This document shows positions 24,136-36,496 of a stretch of DNA of 64,000 bases, in pieces (position 1 is the first letter of the stretch; each line of letters begins with the position of its first letter). The translations under genes were made by a program, and so were the position numbers. Under the pieces are notes generated by a model. It saw only the letters and a list, made by a program, of their open reading frames with translations. It did no database searches and was not told where the DNA came from. The DNA is from Pyrenopolyporus hunteri (lineage: Eukaryota > Ascomycota > Sordariomycetes > Xylariales > Hypoxylaceae), in NCBI GenBank assembly GCA_902806595.1, contig CADCXC010000003.1, positions 124,001 through 188,000 of the forward strand, written 5' to 3'.

Positions 24136-25244
24136 TGTTCCAGGTTTGGAGGGCTCGGGCCGGCCGGGTCGCGACTTGGCGGGGCTCGAGGATAAGGAGG
24201 AGGGGCTGGGGCTCTACTCGAACACGCGCATATACTGTATAAACGCATCAACTTAGTTCTCGTTCTTGGTCTAATACGTAGGTACCTAGGTACCTACTTA
24301 AGGAGTGCAAGGAGTCGAGATAGGGTAGAAAATGTTAACGCGAGCACTACTATTTGTAAATATGGGGCTGCTAATGCGTATAAATTCATTTGGGAGACGG
24401 TGAGACTGATGGTTTTTTTTTTCTTTCCTTTCTCGTAGACCTAGGTAGGCTCGGGAGGGAGCTGAGTCGTCAGGGGGCCGAGTTGCTGTATGAATCCGTG
24501 CCTACATCCCTACATCCCTACTTACCTACTTACCTACTTACCTACTTGCCTACCTACTTACCTACGTGTAGTGCTTACGTACGTACGTCTATCCATGGTA
24601 GATGGGTTCTCTCCGGCGACTTCTCGCATTCTGGTGGGTTAGGAATAATAAAGAACGAATACCGGGTTTGGGAAGGCTATGCTGGGGGTTCGAGAAGGTT
24701 ATCAGGCCGCTACTTCACCGAATCCAAAGTAAATAACAACATGTTGTTCTTACGTTCTCGTATCTGCCAGCGTAATCGGCCAAGCAAGGCATGCGCTGGA
24801 GTACAATCGCGTCACACGACTTATTATTCTATTCTATAGTACATGGTGCCCAGACGACTCTACGTCAGACACAAATTGCATTACGGCTGAGCGTCCTCAT
24901 GCCTCGGTACCGCCCATGCCTACCTCCTGGGATTTGCTGTTTGTAGTATGATATATGTATGTGGTTGCAAAGTCAGCGTTGACAAAGGCGGGGGATGCAG
25001 GGGTTCTACGATTGCTGAATAGATGAACCGTGGGGAAGTCGGGGAAATTATGGAAGTCCAAGGACGGCAATGCGAATATCGAATCAGAACGCGGTAGGGG
25101 CCTGTCTACTACGTCTATTACTACGCCCACTACGTCCACTACGTCCACTGCGCAAGTAGTCACGCTTTAGACGTGCTGTGGGACGCCTCCATCAGCCGGA
25201 TCTCTTCAGTCCCACTAGCCCTGATACAGTAAAAGACGCCGCGA

Positions 25245-25265
25245 TTTTTTTTTTTTTTTTTTTTT
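25245..25265 (+). repeat. Poly-T tract (21 T)
   Basis: Homopolymer upstream of the MetE-like gene. Confidence 0.9.
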
Positions 25266-25662
25266 GTTAATTACCAAGGGACTGTGTTAGCTATTTTAGC
25301 ATTGATGGGCCCCTTGTTTTCGATACCCCTCAAGGAGCCTTTCCCCCCTCTTCTTATAGCCTTGAGCAGAGATGCGGTTACGACATCCCTTTAGTCGCTC
25401 CTCCGCGCCCTCCCCCGTCTGATGGACCCGGGAGGGGGGATGAGCATCCCCCGCTTGGAACCTGGCAATGGAGCAGGCGAGATAGATAAACGGGATGACG
25501 TCTAGTCCTTCCTCTAGTCGTCGTCCCCCCTTCCTTTATCGTCCCTGAGGTGCCCGTAATCTCTTCGAGCCGTGGGCAAAACGGACGCCTCCTCTTTTCT
25601 TCATTTACCCTATAGAATCCGGTCAGATATCAAATAGTCACCAATCGCAGCTCCCCGCCAGT

Positions 25663-27247
25663 ATGCCGCCGACTAACAAGCAACGGCCGCCGTTCCGCGC
25701 AGAGCATCTAGGTTCGCTGCTCCGCCCCCAGGAGTTGACTGAGAAACGCCTCAAGCTCTCTGATGTGAAGGCTATCGACGTCGCAAAGGATGAGGAGCTC
25801 CGCGCCATTGAAGATAAGGCTATCAACGACATCGTCAAGCTCCAATTGGACCTCGGATTTCATGCCATCAACGATGGCGAATACCGCCGTCATCAATTCT
25901 GGGGAACCTTCTTCCCCAACCTGGAGGGATTCGAAGAGATCATGAATCCGGAGTGGGAGATGTTCCGAATGTATGTTCCTGACACTGCCGCCTTTAGTAA
26001 GTCACCTATTGGGTACCCATCCTGCGATGATCATTGGGCAAACGCGCTGACATCTTTCACCGTTCAGCCGAGACGGGCCACAAACCGGGCGAAACGATTG
26101 TCTGTGTCGGTAAAATTAAGCACGTCGGAAGTGCGTACCTGACAGACTGGAACTATCTCAAGAGATTGGTCCCTGCAGACAAGGTAAAGGACTTAAAGAT
26201 AACGTTGGCTGCCCCTGAATGGTGAGTATTTCTAGCCGTTGCTCGCCGGTGCCCCCGCTTCTGCCGGCGTGGCCCCTTGGTCTTGGCCGAGACCAATATC
26301 TGAGCAGCTCGGCTAATCGTTGGGATGTCGCAGGTATCATCTGAGATACAAGAAAGGCAGAGCATACCCGAAAGAAGTATATGCCACCGACGACGAATAC
26401 TTTGCCGATATCGCCAAAGCATACCAAACGGTGAGTCGATCCCCTTTAAACCTGTTTCATTGCCAGGATCCATACAATGGCGCTGCATCTTTCGCCTCAT
26501 GGATATAGGAACCTGTCATATCGCCCAGGAGTTCATGCTGATTCTTAATATTGTAGGAACTACAAGTTCTGTACGACAATGGCTGCCGAAATGTCACAAT
26601 TGACGACCCGAATTTGGCTTGTGAGCAAATCCGCGGTACTTAATATGCCGATAAAGCACATGCTGACGGATGGTGTGATTGCAGACTTCTGCGACGAGAA
26701 AATGTTGGCGGGATTCAAGGCCGATGGCGAGGACGCCGACGCTCTCCTGGACTCATATATCAAGTTATACAACGACTGCGTTTCATCACGCCCGGCCGAT
26801 ATGCACCTGGGCATTCACCTCTGCCGGGGCAACTTCGCCTACAGCAAACATTTCTCGGAAGGCGGATACGACCGAATAGCTACCAAGCTCTTCAACAACA
26901 TCGACGCCGACACGTATTTCCTGGAATACGACACCGAGCGAGCAGGAAATTTCGAGCCCCTGAAGGAGTTACCGCCGCACAAGAATGTTATCCTAGGCGT
27001 CATCACTAGCAAGTTCCCCGAGCTCGAGGACATCAACGAGATGCGCGAGAGGGTGTTTCAGGCCGCCGACATCATCGCGAGCGGTGCTGGCCAGACTCGG
27101 GAAGAGGCCTTGAAGAGGATGGGTGTTAGTCCTCAGTGCGGATTTGCTAGCCATCATCTCGGTAATGCTGTGACGAGAGAGGACATGATTGCCAAGTTGA
27201 AGTTGGTGAGAGAACTCGCAGACTCGATCTGGCCGGGAGAGCCGTGA
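25663..27247 (+). CDS. Cobalamin-independent methionine synthase (MetE) C-terminal-domain-like protein
   Basis: Zinc-dependent methyltransferase-fold protein of the short MetE-like group (COG0620, as in bacterial YxjG/YxjH). It lacks the N-terminal half of true MetE. Five exons: 25663-25996, 26068-26221, 26334-26430, 26557-26620 and 26685-27247 (403 residues). All donors are GTAAGT or GTGAGT/C, and all junctions keep frame. The early AEHLGSLLRP, GFHAINDGEYRR and NVTIDDPNLAYFCDE segments are typical. The presumed zinc ligands are present: His261 and Cys263 in GIHLC, Glu297 in FLEYD, and Cys368 in SPQCGF. The methyl donor and acceptor are unknown; it may not make methionine. Probably cytosolic, with no signal peptide seen. 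Confidence 0.9.
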
Positions 27248-28151
27248 AGACGGACTGTAAACATATGCCACATCAAGTGTCACGGGGTGTTTGGTCTTTG
27301 GTGGGTGGGTAGATATTCATGTGTTGCTTGGGGAGTCGGAATTATGTATTCAACATGCAAATTTGGAGCGGGGAAGGGGATAGGAGATCTGATGGTTGAC
27401 GACTGAAAAAGCAAAGCCGAACGTACCTGATGCTACAGAATCTGGGGCGTCGGGATTTCCCCCATAATCGAATTAGAGCTTATGCATATTGGCGGTGCGA
27501 ATCCCGACTTGATATATTACATGTACCGTTGCACAGCGTCGACGTAGTTGACTGGTTGGCGCTGCGATGTCTCCTCAGGACGAATCCAACCAAGCATAGC
27601 GCCTAGCCACTCGACGGGGATAATACCTAATCCAAGCTGCCTGTAGTCTTCCGTTCGGAGTGCGGAACGGCCCTATAACCTCCACAGGTATACGAACACA
27701 ATGAACATTGATGGGGCTATCGCGTCGAAAAAAAAAAAGCAAAAAGAAAGGGAAAAAAAAAGTAAGAAAGAAATCCAAATGCTACCTCTAGGGTAGGAAC
27801 CCGTAGGCATATGGCCATGGAATTTGGTAGGATTAACAAAGGAGAAGCCCCTATTCGTCAGGCTCGATTCCCTAGCCTACACGCCTTGGCAAATGGGGCT
27901 GAGCCGGCTTTCAGGGGCAGCAGGGCTCACCTTGTTAGGGACGGGGACGCAGTGTGGATGAAGGGTGCCAACAAATTGTGCATCAAATGGGCCGCAAATC
28001 CCACTAAAATATCGGCAAATAGAAGCACGAGGCTTACCATCTTACCGCCCTGATGCTCACAGAAGGCAGGGCAGGCATCGCCGTCATCGTTCCCTTCAAT
28101 TTCTACCCTCACCGAAGCATTCTCTCATAATTTCGCATTCTACCAGTCGCT
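27248..28151. other. Intergenic between MetE-like and phosphoesterase genes
   Basis: No gene supported. A-rich tract at about 27729-27760. The two flanking genes are in tandem, so this is the 3' flank of one and the promoter of the other. Confidence 0.6.
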
Positions 28152-30575
28152 ATGCCGGAAAAGAAAACAGAGGTGCCACTCGATGAGTCTGTGACTTACA
28201 GCTCCGGCCCTCACGATGGGCCCCCGGACCTAAGAATCCTGCATTACAATGACGTCTACCACGTCGACCAGTCCAGTAGTGAGCCGGTGGGAGGCGTCGC
28301 CCGATTCATGTCCCTAGTAAAGTATTACGAAGGCGACGGCAAGTTTAACGGACAGCCAGACCTCGTGACCTTGTTCTCTGGGGATGCCTTCAATCCTAGC
28401 TTGGAGAGCTCGGTCACCAAAGGTATGCATTACGGCTGAACGTGCGGAACTCGATCGAGTGCGGACGTATGCCTCATACCTCAAACCTCAAACCTCAAAC
28501 CTCATGAGGCATCCTTATATTATAGAACCAAAGCACCGCCTTTCTCCGTACATTTGGAAAATTCCCCGCTTTATGTCAAGATGGGTGTTACCAAGATCAT
28601 AGACTGATGTAACCGATTTGGCAGGTGATCATATGGTGCCTCTGTTGAATAATATAGGGACGGATGCTGCAGCGTTAGGGGTACGTGTTGGCTCAGAATC
28701 GATTCCGTTGGCTATAGCTGCTTATTTGACGAGTAGAACCACGACCTTGACTTCGGCGTCCCGCAGTTCAGACATTTATCTTCCAAGTGCAAGTTCCCGT
28801 GGCTGATCGCGAACGTGCTGGATCCTGCACTCGGAGACTCGGTTCCCATCGGGAATTGTAAAAAGACTCATATCATCACCTCATCCAATGGCATCAAGAT
28901 AGGCTTGATCGGGTTAGGTGAACGCGAGTGGCTGGCCACCATTAACAGCCTGCCCCCTGATCTTATCTACAAGTCTGCCACGCAGACTGCGAAAGAACTT
29001 GTCCCGCAACTGCGAGCTGAAGGGGCCGAGATCGTCATCGCCATAACGCACATGAGGGAGCCGAATGATAATAAGCTAGCCGAGCAGACTGATGGCCTCA
29101 TCGATATCATCCTCGGGGGCCACGACCACTATTATAACCATAGCCTCATCAAGGGGACCCACGTCCTCCGTTCGGGAACTGACTTCAAGCAGCTAAGTTA
29201 CGTCGAAGCTAGACGACGGGCCGACAACTCGGGTAGATGGGATATCGATATTACGCGGCGAGACATTACGTCCGCCGTTCCGGAGCATAAGCCGACGGTT
29301 GAGCTGGTAGAGAAGCTTACTGCGAGTCTCAAAGTGACGCTCCAGAAGCCTATCGGTTACACATCCGCACCCCTCGATGCCAGATTCCGCACAGTTCGGA
29401 CAAGGGAAAGCAATATAGCCAATTGGGTGTGCGATATAATGCGGCATTACTACTCGGGAGACTGCAGTTTAATGGCGTCAGGAACTGTTCGGGGTGACCA
29501 AGTCTATCCTCCCGGACCAATACTATTAAAGGATATTGTGAGGAATTCCCTAGGTTCTCATGTCGCCAGCGCAACGTTCGATGTGCTGACGCCTGCCATG
29601 GTAGATGAACTGCTTTCCGTTCGAGGACCCTGTCGTGGTAATCAAAGTTACGGGTCAAGCGATCTGGGATGCTTTGGAGAACGGCTTATCGCAATACCCG
29701 GCCCTGGAGGGCCGGTTCCCCCAAGTCTCCAATATCACATTCCAATTTGACGGCCGGAAACCAACCGGGTCCCGCATAGTGTCGGCGACGATCGGCGGCG
29801 AGCCGATGGACATGGCTAGGAAGTACGTCCTAGTGACCCGTGGCTACATGGCGCGCGGCAAGGACGGCTACGACAGCCTGCTCATAGAATCGGAAGGCGG
29901 CGATGCGGAGGAGATCGTGTCTGAGGAGAACGGCATACTGATCTCGATGATGCTCCGCCAATATTTCATGTCGCTTCGCGTGCTGGGGCAGTGGAAATAT
30001 TGGGGAAACAACAGTAAGGAAACCACATTTATCAATACCCTTCTCGCCACTCTCGAATTCCTTTCGCGTCACATCATGTCCGCGCTTCTCAGGCACTTGC
30101 TAGTTCATATCACATCTTGAGACTAACGTGGACTCCAGTGGGCCGACACTGGAACGACGTCACAAGTAAGGTCAACGCAACCCATATCCACTACCCCCCG
30201 ACCGCAGCCACCTCCCCGGTCAGCCCAACAACGGCGCGCGCCGATGCTTCGGGGTGGGAAAACTGGACCGCGCAGAAGATCAGGGAGCGGAAGGCGTGGG
30301 CGCCGCCTGTCGACGCCGAGGACGACGAAGACAACGAGAACAATAACGACGAAAAGCAGGACGTCGCAGGCCAGGAGCACGTAGGCGAGATCGAGAAGAT
30401 CGATAAGGAAATGCAGACCATGCGGCGGGTGTTTGCTAAATGGGCACGCATTGCCGGGGTCGAGAGCCGAGTTGGCGAGGAGCTCAAAGAGGGCGAGTTC
30501 GAGGTGGACTGGACTAGGGCCATCGCCCCGCGGATCGAGGGACGCATTATCTCCGTCGGGGGTGAGCAGCAATAG
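28152..30575 (+). CDS. 5'-nucleotidase-family metallophosphoesterase
   Basis: Predicted bimetal phosphoesterase of the UshA/5'-nucleotidase family, likely hydrolysing nucleotides or related phosphoesters. Five exons: 28152-28422, 28625-28680, 28737-29537, 29605-30013 and 30139-30575 (657 residues). The last intron has a perfect CTAAC branch. Metal-site motifs are in order: HYNDVYH (Asp34, His37), FSGDAFNPS (Asp78), GNHDLDFG (Asn110, His111; the motif is split by intron 2) and GGHDHYYN. The C-terminal nucleotidase domain is recognised by ESNIANWVCDIMR, then CFPFEDPVVVIKVTGQ and ENGLSQYP. About 110 acidic, Glu/Asp/Asn-rich residues follow. No signal peptide is seen, so it is probably intracellular, unlike classic ecto-nucleotidases. 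Intron 1 contains a CCTCAAA tandem repeat. Substrate not determinable. Confidence 0.92.
28475..28506 (+). repeat. Short CCTCAAA tandem repeat in intron 1 of the phosphoesterase gene
   Basis: Three to four 7-bp units bounded by CCTCAT and ATGAGG, which are reverse complements, so the array could fold back. Confidence 0.8.
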
Positions 30576-30780
30576 GGTCCGTCATATGTCCGCGGAATAG
30601 GGGAAATCAAGGAGCTCGTTATGGCGACGATATTTGTAACGATGTCATGATACTTGGATAAAGAAAGGAAAGAGGAGGGTAAAAGAGCAAGAGTTAAGAC
30701 TCGTTCTACGTATTAAGCCTTCCTTTTGATCCGCTTAGGAGCCCTCCTCATAGGTCTCGTCACGGTCTCGGGTCCTTTGA

Positions 30781-30812
30781 CAGGTACCTAGATAGGTACC
30801 TAGATAGGTACC
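30781..30812. repeat. GATAGGTACCTA tandem repeat
   Basis: Three copies of a 12-bp TAGATAGGTACC-type unit, directly at the truncated end of the hydrolase relic. Confidence 0.85.
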
Positions 30813-31057
30813 TAACTTATTGATTCATCTCTACGAAACGCACGAAATTCATCTAGCAGGTTATGGGCGTAGTCTAGCATTGACTCATTGCCCTTCCTAC
30901 CATTACGGTCGGAGTCATACCCGTACACGAGAAGTCGGAGGTTATGGAGCGCCTGTGGCAGATAGTCCCGCAACCAATGTTCTGTGAGATGGTTTAGGGG
31001 GCTTGAATGAATCATATGAAAGTTCCCCAAGGCAAGGAACCACGATGAAGCTGGATT
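30812..31057 (-). pseudogene. Truncated relic of an NLR-type alpha/beta-hydrolase (lipase-like) gene
   Basis: A minus-strand open stretch begins after a splice-acceptor-like ACTTAG (a GTAAGT lies 44 bp before it) and ends at a stop at 30812. It encodes about 81 residues containing HWLRDYLPQALHNLRLLVYGYDS and SMLDYAHNLLDEFRAFR in my split reading. This is the signature of the serine-esterase domain that starts many fungal STAND/NLR proteins (WLRDxLP, then YGYD, then a helical segment). The preceding GHGLGG-type nucleophile-region loop is not recognisable, and the following GHSLGG motif is absent because the frame ends at the repeat. I read it as a decayed fragment. An upstream exon (31098 onward) could not be joined with confidence. 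Confidence 0.65.
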
Positions 31058-32322
31058 CTAAGTAATAAGCCTGTATTTTCCTAGGAGATGACTTACTCTA
31101 TGGTATCCGTATTGCCCTCTGCTCCTGGTATGAGTGGAGTGTTTCCTGTGTGAGTGTACTCTTCTTATCCCGATTCCTACTAACTACAAGCTTGAGTGTT
31201 AATTTGCCTCTGAAAGGGTTTGGCTCTGGGAGTGATAGTGTCGCACACGCCGATTGCAGATCGCCAATATTCAAAGGTGACGTATCCGGTTTCGGAGTAA
31301 TGAAAGGACGCCACGCCCACCATTTTCGTAGGGATAGGAGTAGGGACTGTAGCAGATAAAGTAGCAGCTGAATACTGGCTTTCCGAGGACGACTTATTCC
31401 CCTCTGTTGTCGCCAATCACATAAGATGGCCTTAACGGTGTGGTAGCACGGGTCGAACTTAGGCGTTCGGGGCATCGAAACCGGTCTACGCTACAGGCTT
31501 CATACAGCATCGGCTACAATACTGTTTCAACTATAGCAGCATGCCGTACAGTACCATAACATCTATACCCAGGTATATACCCTAAAACCGAACTGCCCGG
31601 GCCTGCTCTGCTCTAATGCATAGATATATACAGCTACTGTCGTTAGATGTTAGCGCGTATTTCATAGTATGGATACCTAAAATTAAGGAACTTTTGTCAC
31701 ATACCTACTGTCTTTTTTTTTTTTTTTTTTACAAGCACGTTCGGTGAAGGGCCATTTAGTGGCCTATTCCTTGAGATAAACAATATTTACGTGATAATGT
31801 ATTAATAGGGTTCACTTACGGGGTACGCTACTTTTTCCTATGCTGAGCCGCCTATCATGTTGGTTTGCGGTAGATGTGCGGAACTCTTGGTTGTGACTTT
31901 CTTACATACTTATGTAGCTCCATGTATGATTATTCGGGTGCGTACTTAGGTAGGTAACTGTCCTGGTCTAAATGGTCGGCATCTATGTCAAAGGCGTAGT
32001 CGACGCGCACGGAGTATGGCGGTGGGATTCTAATGATCGAGTCGGATTCATTACGGCTCTAGAAGAAGTGATATACAGGTGTACACTTAATGAGAACGCG
32101 CAAATACCTGCACGCTCACGTTGCGCCAATCATATACAAGTATAAAAAAATATTTCCAAGCCGTATCCAGCCGGTTCGCCTTGCTCGTCCATCCATATAA
32201 CTACCCACTCAGCCTAGAACGCGCGGCCTTTCCCCAGCGCACGCTTTAGGTAGGTAGGTAGGTATGTATGTATATGGTACCCAATATGACCCCGGCACCC
32301 GACCGGGGTAGACGTTACGCAT
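31058..32322. other. Intergenic, possibly more decayed hydrolase-gene sequence
   Basis: Overlapping minus-strand open frames at 31098-31475 may be remnants of the gene whose exon lies at 30812-31057, but I see no motif. A T18 tract lies at 31713-31730. Nothing else supported. Confidence 0.5.
31713..31730 (+). repeat. Poly-T tract (18 T)
   Basis: Uninterrupted homopolymer between the hydrolase relic and the protease gene. Confidence 0.9.
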
Positions 32323-33611
32323 CTACAAGTTCTTCTTTGCGAATCCCAGCCTCGGGCTGCCCTCGGAGCTGTCGAAGACGACAAAAGCCGCCTTGAGCGC
32401 GACGTCACCGAAGATAGAGAAGCCGATGCCCTCGTCCGACTGGATACCACCAAAGCAGGTAGAGTCGTCGACGGGGGCGTAGTTGATGTACTCGCCGGGG
32501 ATGTTGAACTTGGCATCTTCGACGCCGAACACGAAGTCGGGAAGGCTGGCAGAGCATGGGAATACATATCCACCCTGCTGACTGTCTAGCTTGGCGCCAG
32601 ACACTTGACGGTAATAGGCCGTCACCACCGAGGTCGGTAAGAGCGCCAGCGTGGTGCCGGTGTCCGCGATACCCTGGATCGGCGACGACTTGAAGCTGGT
32701 GTTACCGACGCCGTATCCCGAGCTGGTGAATGTCCAAAACCCTTCGCTGGAATCGACGTCAGTGTAGGTGATGTCGCCGGTGTATTTAGACTTGTCGATG
32801 ACACCGAAGTCGTAAGTACCAGCTAGTCGTACGTGTCAACACCCCGTAAATAGACATTTTGATTTCAAATCATGAGAGATAACTTACCCTCGTGGTACTT
32901 GAGGTCAGCAGTCCAAGCAGCAGTATCCAAGCTGGATGCGATGTTGTCGAAGAAAGTCTTCTGCGGTGTGGGCTGCACCGTGTTGATGCTACTGAAGGCG
33001 AGGCCCAAGAGACCGTCGTTATTCGTGTCGCTCGTGAACTGCTGTGAGACCTTGCTTGCAGCTTCTACGGCTTGGTTCTGAAACGTAACACCACCAACAT
33101 TAACGACATCGGTGTAAACGATGCCGCTCGAGGAGCTGCCGTCGCCGTACGAGATATCCCAGGTAGCCCCGCTGAGCTTCTTGGCGGTGCTGCTCTTGCT
33201 GGCGTCGTACGGGGTCTGCCCGTTGATGGAGCCCGGGGACATCTCGGTGCTGAAGACCCAGAGGTCCGACGAGCCAGAGTCGAAGTCCAGGTTCAGCTCC
33301 TGAGGCGGGGTGCCGATCGAGACGGGGGTGAGGTACTGAATATCGTACTGCTCAGGAGTGGCCTTGGCGCTTCCACTGTCACGACGGAAGACCTTTAGAT
33401 CGGCCATGATCCTGGCTAGGCCGTCCGGAAGCTGTACGCCATATTTGAGATATGTCCTGGCCATCTGCGCGGGGCCGTGTGGCTTGAAGCCGGGGTTCTT
33501 GACTTGGGGGACGGAAAAGGTCCCAACCTTGGGTCGCGGAGGAGCAGGAGATGCTGTCGCGATGCCGGCGACCGCGGCCGCAAGGGCGATTGTACCGACT
33601 GACCCAACCAT
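32323..33611 (-). CDS. Secreted pepsin-like aspartic protease
   Basis: Predicted extracellular acid endopeptidase of the A1 (aspergillopepsin/endothiapepsin) family. Two exons, 33611-32888 and 32822-32323 (407 residues), with a GTAAGT donor and CTAG acceptor. Residues 1-20 form a signal peptide, followed by a basic propeptide that ends near residue 85. The catalytic aspartates are Asp111 in DFDSGSSDLWVF and Asp295 in IADTGTT. The flap Tyr is in ISYGDGSSSSG. A Cys pair (FPCSASL and STCFGG) could form the usual C-terminal disulfide. The first motif reads DSG rather than DTG; that change occurs in active relatives. An upstream in-frame ATG exists 156 bp earlier, but the one chosen gives a proper signal sequence. 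Confidence 0.95.
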
Positions 33612-33707
33612 GATGAAGAGGCTGCCTATTCGAGGTAATTGCGCAATATGTATGGTTATAAAGAACGGACTGGAAAGAAACGAATGAATACAGCGAAAGA
33701 CGAGGTG

Positions 33708-33734
33708 TAAATATATATATGTATATATATATTC
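33708..33734. promoter_or_regulatory. TATA-rich (AT)n stretch upstream of the protease gene
   Basis: An alternating AT microsatellite about 100 bp upstream of the protease start codon. It could supply the TATA element for this minus-strand gene. Confidence 0.4.
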
Positions 33735-36358
33735 GAAGAGGATAAGCTCGCTCGAGACGGTAGCCAAAGACCTTGTAGCCCGAAGATAGCGAGGAAAGGA
33801 TATGGCTAAGTTGGAAGGGCGGATAGGTTTTTATAAAACATCGGAGCCGAACAGGTTGCGATCATGAATGGACGAAAAGAGCAGGTAGATTGAGTTAGTC
33901 CAGGGACTTAGTCGGGGGAGACCGCAGATCTCCCAAATCGACGACCGAACAAACCGGACTCAGTTGGGCGTAAAGTATTAGCCGTTTACCACAGCTACCC
34001 CTATACGGGTGGGTTTATAGGACCTGAGCTTCCGTTATAGGCAAGAAGCAGCAGAAAATGATGCAAAGAAGAGAGGACAATCGCGTCTTTCAAGTCAGCA
34101 TCTGGCTATCATGATCTGCCCAGGCTGTGCGAGGGGATAGGCCGGCTGCGCTTTTGGTTTGTGGGACGCGGCGGCTTGGCAGGTAGATCTGAACCAGCGG
34201 ACTTGGAACAAACAAGGCCTCTCTGAGCTACGCATTGGTTGGCCGGCGATTTTAATATGCTTGCACTTATGAAGTAAAGCCCAATGGCGGGCGGGCCCGT
34301 CGCCCCTTTTTGGCTTTTTGGCTCTTTGGCTTTTTGGCTTTTTGGGCCATTCTCCAGTCCCCAACCTCCAGCCTTCGGTTCTCCGTGGCCGTTTACATGC
34401 AATAGGTACCTACCTACCGGTTGGGTTTGGGTGGCCCAGTCTTCGCCTGGCGCAGATGGCTGGTCAGGCCGTGTCGCCTCCCTCATTCTGGCTGCGGTCA
34501 CCTTCGGTCACGATGGGTCCCTACCTGGTGGCCCGGGATCACTCTCGGAAGCATGTGAGAGATCGCATTCGGAAGCCGTCCTGGAAGTAAGCTCGCGGGC
34601 GGTGATTCGACGGATAGCAGGAGATAGAGAGATGAAAGGGGACAAGGCGCGTGGATCAACGGTGTCGTCAGAGTCTTGCAGGCAAGGGTGGGCTTAAGCT
34701 TCTTTCGCATCTTAATCCAACCGCGGAACCAACCACAGCTGCCATAGGTATTGTGTAGATTAGGGTGCGGGCCCTGCAGATGCGCTTGGCTGATTCGCGA
34801 GTGCCCTAGTGCGGCTGGACACGCCCGTACAGCATTGAAGATCTACGTAATAATGCATCATTCCTGGTTCTTATCTGCCGACCCGTGGTCGTTTGTTTCA
34901 GACAAGGCGCCAGCACTACCAGCCGCTACCAATCTTCGACCCCGGGACATCCATGCCGTTGGAAGGGTGGGGGTTCTGTTGGCTTCGTTCGTCGCGCGAA
35001 GCTGGTCCCGATATTTAATCGCAACTTGGCGCTTTTTGGAAGGTCGTTGCCATCATCTGGTCCCCTTACCAGGCGGACTGTCGACTGCATACGCAGAAAT
35101 GGGCAGCGCCAGGCTTTGCTTCTCGCCGGAGTGAGACCTCAGACCGGGACTAGAGAAAAACAAGCCTTTCCCCAGATCTTGGCCACTTGGCTCAGCCGTA
35201 TTGCCAGGCACCACGGCGTGCCTATGTTTCTTCGGTTGACGGACCGTGAGTGATATGGCCATCGCGACAGATACCTACCTACCCGTACCGGTTTTGCTTA
35301 CTACCTACATGTAGACCCTTCGGTCTTTGCAATATGCCATACATCCGGAGTTATCTAGCATTTGCAGATCCCTCACTTGTTAGCTCGCTCGCAGTAATTA
35401 GCAGCGGCGTGCTAGCGTAGGGATCCCGGCAACAGGAATTCCAAAAGCGAAAGGGTGGTGAGATGGCTATTCCCGACCGAGAGGGTCAGGGGGGTGGGGG
35501 AGGAAGAGTCAGAAAGCACTAGCAGAGGCAGAAAGAAGAGGCAGAAAGAAGAGCAGAGCAAGCCCTCCGTGCTGCTGATAGGGCAGCAAACGTGCTTCAC
35601 CAGACCCCTATAATATTCATGTGCAATTGTGCCAGTTGCCCGACTTCACGCTTCTGTCCAACCATGTCGCCTGTCTGTGCCTCCCTTAATGACTCCCCAG
35701 TTTTACAATAGACGATCGTCGCGACGCACCGCGCGGTGATTGGATCGCCTCGAATCCATCCGATTGACCTTGCTGTGAAGTACCGCCGCTTATACCTATA
35801 CTCTATGTAGCTACGCATGCAGAACCTGCCATGTCCACCTCGGGGCGACCTCGGGTTCCTGCAATTGGAATTTGTCCCCAGAGATTCTGAAGGATCTGCA
35901 TAGCTTCTTAGCAAAGTAGGTAGGTGAGTGAAGCATTAATATCATCGTGTCGGCGACTTGAGAAAGGACGCAGGTAACTAACTAACTACCTAAGGTACCT
36001 ACCCAGCTATCAAATAGCGTGAAAGCGATCGCCAGTGAGAATCGCATTCATCGCACTGGTCGCACTAATCGCACTACGATTGCCAGTTGGGACATCGCAC
36101 ATTCGTCCCTCCCGTTGACGCCATAACGACAACCTACCCAATTAGGGAAGTTCATCGACCAACTGCGCGATAACAACTCGTAATCCTCGTTAACTTAGCT
36201 TCAATGGCTGCTACCATCCTAGCAATCTAACTTTTAAGTTAAACCGAGCGCTGTGTTGACGCATGAGATCTATACGTGAATCGGATCGGAATGTATATAG
36301 ACTGAGTCGGCCAAACCGCTAGAGGCGTCAATAGGTAAGTACCTACCTACCAACATAG

Positions 36359-36496
36359 ATGATTCCCCCTCCATCCTATCACCTTTCTCAGCTCATCAAT
36401 GACAACGCCTTAATTAACGCCAGCGCTACTGGAGGCTCAGCCGGCGGCTCCGTCTCTCAGGGAGTTTCCCGATTGGGAGACGGTCTAACTGATTAG
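36359..36496 (+). other. Short open frame, 45 codons, unassigned
   Basis: Starts with a Pro-rich MIPPPSYHLSQLIND and continues with a Gly/Ser-rich segment (SATGGSAGGSVSQG). Length and composition recall short fungal signalling peptides, but no homologue is known to me and it may be chance. It has no signal peptide. Confidence 0.2.

Larger units (their letters stand above)
23710..25662. other. Intergenic: palindromic repeats, poly-T
   Basis: Contains palindromic repeats (24058-24135, 24275-24300), a (CCTACTTA)n run near 24510-24570, a degenerate CTACGTCCA array near 25107-25150, and a T21 tract at 25245-25265. The last 150 bp are probably the 5' leader of the MetE-like gene. No supported gene. 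Confidence 0.6.

Noticed and set aside
34284..34697. 137-codon open frame with Trp/Phe/Gly-rich start
   Set aside because: Its start is the translation of a TTTTTGGC-type simple repeat, and overlapping frames on the other strand are equally long.
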